Shown: piece by piece, positions 1 to 5,932 of the stretch
How positions within the stretch are numbered: the first letter of the stretch is position 1
How the letters are laid out: the number at the start of each line of letters is the position of its first letter
From: Paenibacillaceae bacterium
GTDB taxonomy: Bacteria; Bacillota; Bacilli; Paenibacillales; NBRC-103111
DNA: 9,397 nt
Direction: 5' to 3'
Assembly: GCA_020697475.1 (NCBI GenBank)
Contig: JAJFMO010000086.1
Span: 1 to 9,397 of the forward strand
The notes under the pieces: model-generated
The model's database searches: none
The model's input: the letters and a program-made list of their open reading frames with translations, nothing else
What the model was told of the DNA's origin: nothing
Program-made: the position numbers and the translations under genes

Positions 1-363
1 GATGAATTATATGCGGCCGCCGATTGTATCGTCGGAACCGGAAGGGTGGCTCTGGAAGCCATGTCATTCGGAAAACCGGTCATTGCAGCAGGTTCATCGG
101 GCATGATCGGAGTCGTGACACCGTCTGTGCATAACCTGGCTGTTGAAACCCATTTCTCTGAACACGAGAATGGAGGACTCCGGGTTCAACGTCAAGTCTT
201 AGGCGCATCGTTGCGGCAAGTTATGCAAAATGAACGGAGTGCTGCGGCATGGGGAAAGGAAGGTCTTCAACTAATTCGGAAAGTTTATGACAATCAACGC
301 CTCATACAACAATGGATTCAGTTGTATCTGAAGACTATCAAGTCATATAGGGAGGATAAATAA
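1..363 (+). CDS. Glycosyltransferase family 4 (GT-B fold), C-terminal part only
   Basis: This is the last 120 codons of a retaining GT-B glycosyltransferase; the 5' end lies outside the window. It would transfer a sugar from a nucleotide donor to a cell-surface glycan, teichoic-type polymer or glycoprotein. What is visible is the donor-binding C-terminal Rossmann half. The motif A-D-C-I-V-G-T-G-R-V-A-L-E-A-M (fragment residues 6-20) is followed by G-K-P-V-I-A-A-G, which corresponds to the EX7E/LEAM-x-G-x-P-V region of GT4 enzymes. The first Glu of EX7E is replaced by Val (residue 10), while the second Glu (residue 18) is kept. The same motif occurs in the glycosyltransferase encoded on the opposite strand at 2631-3950, so the two are paralogues. 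The stop codon TAA shares its last A with the next gene's ATG, indicating one transcript. The sugar and acceptor cannot be told. Confidence 0.88.
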   Translation, partial: DELYAAADCIVGTGRVALEAMSFGKPVIAAGSSGMIGVVTPSVHNLAVETHFSEHENGGLRVQRQVLGASLRQVMQNERSAAAWGKEGLQLIRKVYDNQRLIQQWIQLYLKTIKSYREDK

Positions 364-1439
364 TGAAAAAAATACTGTATATAGGCTGGATCGGTTTTGG
401 CAATCTTGGGGACGATCTTATGGTTCGTCTTTTTCAACACCGCCTGCAATCCATGGATCAAGGCCGCAACATCGAGATCATTCCATCCAGCCCGGGACTG
501 AATATTCGTGAAGTTGCTCCGTATGATGCCGTTGTATTGGGTGGAGGGTCACTCTTGCATCCCGGATATATTGACGTGATGCATAATGCGTTGACGAACG
601 GTAAGCCTGTGCATGTTTGGGGTAGCGGATTTGATTGGCTGGAACAACATGCGGTGGATGCTCTGGGACAAAAACATCCGGAAGATGTCTCCAACTTGTG
701 GGCAGCTTCAAGCAAAAAGCAAATGATTGAAGTGTCACATCATGCGCGGTCGTTCGGCGTCAGGGGACCACTTAGCTCCAAATTATTGCAGGAATGGCAA
801 GCGCCGAATCATCGAATCATCGGGGATCCGGCATTGTTATTGTCTTCGGAAAAGCCCAAAAAGCCGACGCTTACGTTAGATCCCAAGAAAAAATGGATCG
901 CCGTGAATTGGGGGACAGCCTACAATCGGATTTATGGACAGGATGAAAACCTTGTGGCTCAAAGACTGGCGGCTGCTGCCCGTAAGCTGGTTGACCAAGG
1001 GTATTCCATTTTGTTGTACCCCATGTGGGGACCCGACGCAAAGCCTTGCGAACAATTGAAAAGTCTGATAGACCGGGATGATCGGATCTTATTCATCCGC
1101 AAGGTTCCGCATGAAACGGAGCTAATGGGTTGGCTGAAACAATGTGAATGGAGCGTTAATTTGAAATTGCATGCCAGCGTACTGTCCGCCGCTGCTGGAG
1201 TTCCTTTTGTGGCGCTAGGTTATCGATTTAAAGTATTTGATTTCGCCGCATCGATGGATTGGTCGGCGTTCGTCTTGGCTACCGACGATCCCGAGCTGGA
1301 TCAACATGTGATATCCGTATCGGAACAAATTTTGCACAAGAAAAAGAAACTTACTTCGATCTTGCAACGGCATAATGCCGTCTACCATCAGCGGATTACT
1401 GATAACTTGAAGATGATTTTAAAAGCGGGAAGTGAATAG
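363..1439 (+). CDS. Polysaccharide pyruvyl transferase family protein (WcaK/CsaB-like)
   Basis: This 358-residue protein matches the polysaccharide pyruvyl transferase family (PF04230), whose known members put a ketal pyruvate from phosphoenolpyruvate on sugars of exopolysaccharides or secondary cell-wall polymers. The N-terminus has the family glycine motif W-I-G-F-G-N-L-G-D-D (residues 9-18). It continues with V-V-L-G-G-G-S-L-L-H (57-66), F-G-V-R-G-P-L-S (131-138), G-D-P-A-L-L (154-159) and the diagnostic N-L-K-L-H-A-S-V-L-S with G-V-P-F-V-A-L-G-Y-R-F-K (266-290). In that last part the K-L-H replaces the more usual R-x-H. There is no signal peptide or membrane segment, so it should be cytoplasmic. 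The ATG overlaps the previous stop (TAATG) and has GGGAGG at 350-355 with a 7-base spacer. It sits between a glycosyltransferase and a PP-loop protein. The family is secure; pyruvylation itself is inferred, since some members may have drifted to other roles. Confidence 0.88.
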   Translation: MKKILYIGWIGFGNLGDDLMVRLFQHRLQSMDQGRNIEIIPSSPGLNIREVAPYDAVVLGGGSLLHPGYIDVMHNALTNGKPVHVWGSGFDWLEQHAVDALGQKHPEDVSNLWAASSKKQMIEVSHHARSFGVRGPLSSKLLQEWQAPNHRIIGDPALLLSSEKPKKPTLTLDPKKKWIAVNWGTAYNRIYGQDENLVAQRLAAAARKLVDQGYSILLYPMWGPDAKPCEQLKSLIDRDDRILFIRKVPHETELMGWLKQCEWSVNLKLHASVLSAAAGVPFVALGYRFKVFDFAASMDWSAFVLATDDPELDQHVISVSEQILHKKKKLTSILQRHNAVYHQRITDNLKMILKAGSE

Positions 1440-1440
1440 T

Positions 1441-2535
1441 GTGATTATAATACATCAACCTTGCCTGGTCAGGACCGAAGTCGGTGTACGGCTGCAGGCC
1501 GAGTATGTCATTGGCAATCAAAAGGATGTTCTGTGGTACGAAGCAGACCGCAAGTATGAACGTTATTTCACGCATGAAAGGGCGGACGCCTTCGTTGTCG
1601 GGCTGACATGGTTCGCACTCAAACATGGCCATGATATCGAAGTATTACCCCCGATGTCGGAGAAGCTCTACTATACTCTCAACCATTACGTTGTGCCTCT
1701 CATTGCGCAAGTTCACGGATATAAACCGATCCAAATCCGATGCAGCAGGCTGGTTAACCAGCCTTTATCCTCTTCCGGGGGAGCCGGTGCAGGCCTTTCT
1801 TGCGGGGTTGATTCGTTTAGCACGATTTGTGACCATATGAAGCAAGATGTTCCGAAAAAATATCAGATCTCCCACTTCACTTTCTTTAACGTTGGTTCCC
1901 ATGGGGATTTCGGAGGGCAGCAAGCGTATAACCTCTTCCAAAAAAGAAGTCGGGTAGCAGTAGCCTGTGCAAAAGAAATCGGAAAAGAACTTATCGTCTT
2001 AAACAGCAATATTAGCGAAAAAGTAAGACTCTATTTCCAACCCACGCACACTTTGCGCAGTATTTCGGCTGCCCTTACCTTGCAAAAATTGTTTCGTTCC
2101 TACTACTATTCATCAACCTACCATCCAAAGTACTTTGATTTAAGCAAGAAAGACGTGGCTTATTTCGACATCTTTCATGTTCCGTTGCTGTCAACGGAAA
2201 CGACAAGCTTTTTCTCGTCATGTTCCACTTATACCCGGTTTGAAAAAACCAGATTAATCTCCACATTCAAACCTTCTTACCGTCATTTGAACGTTTGTGT
2301 GAACAGCGACGTGAATTGCGGTCATTGTTTCAAATGTTTAAAAACATTGCTTACACTGGATATCCTCGGTAAAATCGAGAATTATTCTTCTGCCTTTAAT
2401 TTGGAGGCCTATTATAAAGCAAAACCTGATTATATTGAATTTGTGAAAAAAAACAGTAAGTCACTCCAAGATCCCCATCTGCAGGATATTTATCGAGAAA
2501 TGATGCAGAACCATTCCTTGGACAATCCGATATAA
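1441..2535 (+). CDS. PP-loop ATPase superfamily protein with QueC-like Cys4 zinc motif, function unknown
   Basis: This 364-residue protein has a PP-loop (N-type ATP pyrophosphatase) signature, G-L-S-C-G-V-D-S-F, at residues 118-126, corresponding to the SGGxDS loop that binds ATP in QueC, TilS, asparagine synthetase and ThiI. Downstream lies C-x6-C-x2-C-x2-C at Cys286, 293, 296 and 299, the layout of the structural zinc site of QueC (7-cyano-7-deazaguanine synthase). Unlike QueC, about 115 residues precede the PP-loop; they contain L-W-Y-E and A-D-A-F-V-V-G-L. This architecture fits uncharacterised QueC-related proteins that I recall rather than true QueC. Family chemistry suggests ATP-dependent adenylation of a carboxyl or carbonyl, followed by amidation or thiolation. 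The substrate is unknown, and a glycan or glycan precursor is a guess from its neighbours. GTG 1441 is chosen because GGGAAGTGA at 1428-1436 is well placed for it. An in-frame GTG at 1432 is the alternative and would overlap the previous stop, but it has no usable spacer. Confidence 0.8.
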   Translation: MIIIHQPCLVRTEVGVRLQAEYVIGNQKDVLWYEADRKYERYFTHERADAFVVGLTWFALKHGHDIEVLPPMSEKLYYTLNHYVVPLIAQVHGYKPIQIRCSRLVNQPLSSSGGAGAGLSCGVDSFSTICDHMKQDVPKKYQISHFTFFNVGSHGDFGGQQAYNLFQKRSRVAVACAKEIGKELIVLNSNISEKVRLYFQPTHTLRSISAALTLQKLFRSYYYSSTYHPKYFDLSKKDVAYFDIFHVPLLSTETTSFFSSCSTYTRFEKTRLISTFKPSYRHLNVCVNSDVNCGHCFKCLKTLLTLDILGKIENYSSAFNLEAYYKAKPDYIEFVKKNSKSLQDPHLQDIYREMMQNHSLDNPI

Positions 2536-2539
2536 AGAT

Positions 2540-2605
2540 ACACCCCTTTATTTGATTAGGATGGTTGTCCGACATTTCCATCTTATCAAACAAAGGGGTG
2601 TTTTT
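2540..2605 (+). terminator. Intrinsic terminator after the PP-loop gene
   Basis: A 17-base arm at 2540-2556 (ACACCCCTTTATTTGAT) pairs with 2585-2601 with a single A/C mismatch. The stem continues inward with a few imperfect pairs (AGGATGG against CCATCTT). It is followed by TTTTT at 2601-2605. It starts 4 bases after the stop codon of the PP-loop gene, as expected for the end of the glycan transcript. The next gene converges from the other side and ends at 2631. Read on the - strand, the same hairpin lacks a clean T-run (TATCTTTATA follows), so it could stop leftward transcription only weakly. Confidence 0.88.
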
Positions 2606-2630
2606 CTGTTAGGATCCGATGTTTTTTAGG

Positions 2631-3950
2631 TTAGTTATGATTAACCGTTTGGATATTCTCCAACGCACTATGGTAAACATCTAAAATTTTATCTCTAACC
2701 CGTTTAATACCAAAATTATCATTGACCCATTTCCTTCCTAGCCATGCATTTTCCTCTTGTATTTCTTGTGGCGTTTGTAATGTTTGCCGGATATCCGTAA
2801 CAAGCTGCTTGACCGACCAATTCGCAAGGGCGGAATGGTCTGCAAACCAAGTATTCCAAGCGGCTTCATAGCTATGCTTCCCTACTATTCCGAGATATCC
2901 CCTGGACCCTACGGCAACTACCGGCCGCATACAGGCCAACGATTCCACCGCTACTCTCCCAGTTCCAATAATACAATCCGCCATCGAATAAATGGAACGC
3001 ATATTGTTGTAGAAATCCAGTAGGTGGATAAATGACTCGCCCGACTTTTTATTTATCTTCTCGACCAAATTATAAATATGTTTATAATCAATCCCGTCAC
3101 CCTTAATGACCAAGTGAAGAGGATGGTCGCTAGACTCTTTTAATATTTGACACGCGCTGATCACTTGCTTACATATATCAGACTTTTCCCAAGCCAGCCG
3201 TCCCGCATAAACAATAACGCTGGCATGATCAGGAATTTTGAGCTGACGGCGCAAGTCCTTTGTAAATAAAGGAGTCAGACGATCATACTCTACCATGTCA
3301 ATACCATTGGGAATGACATGTACAGGTATGGATAACCCTTGAAGATTTTTTTTAAGAATAGGGCTTACACATATAACTGAAGCACACTTCTTCATATAAT
3401 TTTCAATAAATAACTTATCAACATAAGTGCCATGAACCGTAAATATAGCCGGAATGCCCAATTGACTTGCTGCAGGTATCGTTAGTCTCGCCGATGGTGT
3501 TTGGTGACAATGAACCAGCTGGATATTTTCCTGAATCAGGATTGCTTTGAGCTGTTCATGCACTTCCTTTATTTTGGATGCATTCATTGGCTGAGTTACA
3601 AAATCGATATCGTAGACGGGACAGCCCAGCGCCCTGAAGGAGTCCAATAACTTTCCCTCTTTGGCTGCAACGACGACATGATCACCCCGCTTTAATAATA
3701 CTCTGATCAATGTCAATGCGTAAGTCTCCGTCCCGCCTACATTCAACTGGTCGATCGTAAATAATATTCTCAAATTTCTTTTAGGAGGTATATAAGATTT
3801 AACAGGGGTTGTTTTTCTGACGTTAACAAAATGCGGAGTAATCGTTTTTTTTGTACTTCTAGGTTCTTTTATTTTATTTTTAGGTTTGTTTCCTTTCTTC
3901 CGAGTTGCCGCTGGCCTAACCTTCATGCGTGAGGTTTGCTTATCGGCCAC
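2631..3950 (-). CDS. Glycosyltransferase family 4 with basic N-terminal extension
   Basis: This 439-residue GT-B glycosyltransferase is predicted to transfer a sugar from a nucleotide-sugar donor. The first 58 residues are rich in Lys and Arg, low in complexity and not part of the enzyme fold. The GT4 N-domain begins at about 60 with R-I-L-F-T-I-D-Q-L-N-V-G-G-T-E (61-75), the acceptor-side glycine loop. Next come H-C-H-Q-T (147-151), V-H-G-T (172-175), I-P-N-G-I-D (213-218) and Y-A-G-R-L-A-W-E-K (248-256), in which Arg251 and Lys256 fit the donor-phosphate ligands. I-G-T-G-R-V-A-V-E (328-336) is the EX7E site, with Ile in place of the first Glu. There is no signal peptide. The start is GTG with GGGGGTGA at 3957-3964 (- strand) upstream; an internal ATG at codon 9 is less likely. 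The gene converges on the upstream cluster, has paralogous sequence at the left edge of the window, and looks more AT-rich than the genes to its right. Confidence 0.87.
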   Translation of the reverse strand: MADKQTSRMKVRPAATRKKGNKPKNKIKEPRSTKKTITPHFVNVRKTTPVKSYIPPKRNLRILFTIDQLNVGGTETYALTLIRVLLKRGDHVVVAAKEGKLLDSFRALGCPVYDIDFVTQPMNASKIKEVHEQLKAILIQENIQLVHCHQTPSARLTIPAASQLGIPAIFTVHGTYVDKLFIENYMKKCASVICVSPILKKNLQGLSIPVHVIPNGIDMVEYDRLTPLFTKDLRRQLKIPDHASVIVYAGRLAWEKSDICKQVISACQILKESSDHPLHLVIKGDGIDYKHIYNLVEKINKKSGESFIHLLDFYNNMRSIYSMADCIIGTGRVAVESLACMRPVVAVGSRGYLGIVGKHSYEAAWNTWFADHSALANWSVKQLVTDIRQTLQTPQEIQEENAWLGRKWVNDNFGIKRVRDKILDVYHSALENIQTVNHN

Positions 3951-4170
3951 CTGAGATCACCCCCATATTTCTCAATAATTGTAATGTTATCATATGAATG
4001 GAATGTTGTTGGCGAAACGGACAAGTGCTTAAAGTCAAAAAATATTTATTGATTTAGCACGCCGATATACATGGCAAAGGCTCCTTCAACATTCCGAGTA
4101 AGTGGAACCCACTTCAGATCGACATCAAATGTTCTGAAAAAGGTAATTGTCATGATCGTAATAACGAAGT

Positions 4171-4182
4171 ATAGGATCCTCC
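4171..4182. repeat. Left arm of a 12-bp inverted repeat
   Basis: ATAGGATCCTCC is the exact reverse complement of GGAGGATCCTAT at 4335-4346, which spans the Shine-Dalgarno sequence and the first two bases of the GH4 start codon. The arms are 152 bases apart. The match ends exactly at 12 bases on both sides. In a transcript that begins upstream of 4171, the two could pair and hide the ribosome binding site. In a transcript from the nearer promoter candidate they could not. Confidence 0.5.
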
Positions 4183-4280
4183 GTCAAGGAAAAGAGTTCA
4201 GAAGGTCGGAGATCGGTACGCGATGTTTGATATCGGAAATTCGGACGGAACAGCGGACACCAAACCAACAACGAAGCACG

Positions 4281-4309
4281 TTTCCTTTATTGGTTTTTCA
4301 TAATATACT
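4281..4309 (+). promoter_or_regulatory. Candidate sigma-A promoter of the GH4 gene
   Basis: TATACT at 4304-4309 matches the -10 consensus at five of six bases. TTTCCT at 4281-4286 lies 17 bases upstream as a weak -35 (three of six). Transcription would start near 4316 and leave a leader of about 30 bases containing the ribosome binding site. The weak -35 hints at activator dependence, but no operator was identified. Confidence 0.35.
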
Positions 4310-4332
4310 TATGATGCAATTCTATCTTATCG

Positions 4333-4346
4333 AAGGAGGATCCTAT
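4333..4346 (+). promoter_or_regulatory. Ribosome binding site of the GH4 gene, right arm of inverted repeat
   Basis: AAGGAGGA at 4333-4340 is a near-perfect Shine-Dalgarno sequence, 4-5 bases before the ATG at 4345, and it fixes that start. Its GGAGGATCCTAT portion (4335-4346) is the inverted copy of 4171-4182. Confidence 0.8.
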
Positions 4347-5631
4347 GACAAAAATTGCGATTATTGGTGCGGGAAGCGGTTTCGGCGGGAGAATTTCAGC
4401 GGACATTTTAACAAGATTTCAGCAAGAAGAGATCCATATTGCCCTGTGCGATATCAATAAGGACAAGCTGGACATCGTGGAGAAATACGTAAACAAGGTC
4501 ATTGAGCTCAACAAGCTGCCAGCCAGAGTGAGCGCAACGACCGAGCGCAGAGAAGCTATAAAGAATGCAGACTTTGTTCTCATCTCCGTTTCCATAGGGG
4601 GACCCGCTTACTACGACGAGCCCTTCGAATCTGAACTGACGATTCCGTCCAAGTATGGGATTACGCAGACTGTGGCCGATACGTTGGGACCCGGGGCGCT
4701 CTTCAGAGCACTGCGAACCGCCCCGGAAATGATCCGGATGGTCCAAGACATCAATGAGCTGGCGCCGAGCTCCGTCATTTTAAACCTGGTCAATCCGATG
4801 GCCGTTCTTACCACTGTATTAACCCAATATGCCAAGGTTCCGCTGATTGGCTTGTGCCACGGTGCGATCGGTAACGCCAAGCAGCTTGCCAAAGTTGTCG
4901 ATGTCCCATTTCATGAAGTGGATTATACTGTAGCGGGCATCAATCATATGACTTGGTTCATTAAATTTATGCATAACGGGAAAGACCTGCTCCCGCGCAT
5001 CAAAGAAGAGATTACCGGAAGGCAACGGCAAAAATTCGAGTTCCGTTCTGAAATCATGGAGCATATCGGCTATTTCACAACGGAGAGCGACCGTCACATT
5101 GTGGAATATGTTCCGTGGTTCCAGCATGTGGACAAGTCGGTTTTACAGCCTTATGTGGACATCACCCGCAATGTGAAGAACAAGAGACATCACTGGTACG
5201 AAGATATGGGTATCACGATCGACAAAGCGGATAGCTTCGAACTGATCCTTTCCAACGAATCGGCATCGGGCATTATGGAAGGGATGGTTAAAGGGAAGCC
5301 GTTCGTGTTCAGCGGAAACGTCCTTAATAAGGGGTACATTTCCAACTTGCCGGATGGCGTATGTGTCGAGGTCCCGTGCACCGCGGACCGCAACGGGATT
5401 CACCCTCATACGGTCGGAAAGCTGCCTACCGTTTGCGCGGCATTGAATATGACCAATATTAACGAGCAGCAGCTTGTCATTGAAGCGATTCTGGAGAAAG
5501 ATCGGGAGAAAGCGTTTCAAGCGTTGCTGCTGGATCCCGAAACGCAGACCAAGCTGACGATGCAGCAGACCAAACAGTTATTCGAAGAAATGTGGAACCG
5601 GGAAATCGAGCTCGGGATGGAATTGTTTTAG
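4345..5631 (+). CDS. Glycoside hydrolase family 4 (NAD/Mn-dependent), LplD/MelA-like
   Basis: This is a complete 428-residue GH4 enzyme. The family cleaves glycosides by a redox-elimination route using NAD+ and a divalent metal, usually Mn2+. The Rossmann loop G-A-G-S-G-F-G-G is at residues 8-15, with the acidic Asp36 after the second strand. T-V-A-D-T-L-G-P-G-A-L (109-119) followed by A-L-R matches the family block. N-L-V-N-P (147-151) is followed by the metal site C171-H172-G, with His201 in G-I-N-H-M-T-W as the further ligand. T-E-S-D-R-H-I-V-E-Y-V-P-W lies at about 246-258. Phospho-glycosidases of the family carry a Cys-Asn motif instead of Cys-His, so the substrate is probably unphosphorylated. 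The C-H-G form recalls alpha-galacturonidases such as LplD, but alpha-glucosidase or alpha-galactosidase activity cannot be excluded. It is cytoplasmic, with no signal peptide. It appears monocistronic, with its own promoter candidate and a hairpin after it. Confidence 0.88.
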   Translation: MTKIAIIGAGSGFGGRISADILTRFQQEEIHIALCDINKDKLDIVEKYVNKVIELNKLPARVSATTERREAIKNADFVLISVSIGGPAYYDEPFESELTIPSKYGITQTVADTLGPGALFRALRTAPEMIRMVQDINELAPSSVILNLVNPMAVLTTVLTQYAKVPLIGLCHGAIGNAKQLAKVVDVPFHEVDYTVAGINHMTWFIKFMHNGKDLLPRIKEEITGRQRQKFEFRSEIMEHIGYFTTESDRHIVEYVPWFQHVDKSVLQPYVDITRNVKNKRHHWYEDMGITIDKADSFELILSNESASGIMEGMVKGKPFVFSGNVLNKGYISNLPDGVCVEVPCTADRNGIHPHTVGKLPTVCAALNMTNINEQQLVIEAILEKDREKAFQALLLDPETQTKLTMQQTKQLFEEMWNREIELGMELF

Positions 5632-5678
5632 TCATGAATCGTTGATAGAGACGAAGACTGTTCTATAAAAAATCCAGA

Positions 5679-5703
5679 GAGGCATCCCGATTAGGGATGC
5701 CTC
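5679..5703 (+). terminator. Perfect hairpin after the GH4 gene, probable terminator
   Basis: GAGGCATCCC (5679-5688) and GGGATGCCTC (5694-5703) form an uninterrupted 10-bp stem with the 5-base loop GATTA. It lies 47 bases past the GH4 stop, where a terminator is expected. The + strand continues AACTTATG, so there is no proper T-run. The better T-run is on the - strand (ATTTTTTATAG after five bases), although no leftward gene is evident there. It may act as a transcript-stabilising 3' end or as a factor-assisted terminator. Confidence 0.6.
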
Positions 5704-5744
5704 AACTTATGATCGGGAGCCGTTTCATAAGTGACATAAATTTT

Positions 5745-5772
5745 TTGCTTCTCCGAATGAGTATGCTATATC
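5745..5772 (+). promoter_or_regulatory. Weak candidate promoter of the transporter operon
   Basis: TTGCTT (5745-5750) as -35 and TATATC (5767-5772) as -10 have a 16-base spacer. Each box matches only part of the consensus. It is the best pairing seen in the gap, and it leaves an untranslated leader of more than 140 bases. The call is tentative. Confidence 0.22.
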
Positions 5773-5932
5773 TGCGGGAATGATAGGCCACATTTTTTTG
5801 CCGCGGAAAGGAAAGAAACGAGTTTCGTAGAATAATAAGAAGTAGATGGGAACTATCCGATGAAATACTTTCTAAGATGTCAAAGAAGATAGCAGGGCGG
5901 TTGTTTGATTGCCGTCATGGAGGCGATGGCGG

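Larger units (their letters stand above)
3951..4344. other. Intergenic region between divergent genes
   Basis: These 394 bases separate the leftward glycosyltransferase gene from the rightward GH4 gene and should carry both promoters. For the leftward gene the best -10 I can see is TATGAT on the - strand (3989-3994), without a convincing -35. Frames on both strands stay open here, including a + frame from 4071 that runs into the GH4 gene. None has a good start with a ribosome binding site and none is recognisable. No tRNA, riboswitch or clear operator was seen. A 12-bp inverted repeat and possible gene debris are described separately. Confidence 0.5.
5632..5932. other. Intergenic region before the transporter operon
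   Basis: These 301 bases hold the hairpin at 5679-5703 and, after it, an AT-rich stretch that should contain the transporter promoter. They end in the GGAGG at 5919-5923 that serves the first ATPase gene. A purine-rich segment (GGAAAGGAAAGAAACG, 5805-5820) is present without an adjacent gene start. Short frames beginning at 5877 and 5905 run across the ATPase gene in other frames and are not credible genes. Confidence 0.5.

Noticed and set aside
1441..2535. Assignment of the PP-loop protein as true QueC (queuosine biosynthesis)
   Set aside because: The PP-loop lies about 115 residues into the protein instead of at the N-terminus, the protein is much longer than QueC, and no queuosine genes are nearby.
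4071..4460. Open + strand frame of 129 codons overlapping the start of the GH4 gene
   Set aside because: It has no ribosome binding site and no recognisable domain, and it runs more than 110 bases into the well-supported GH4 gene in another frame.
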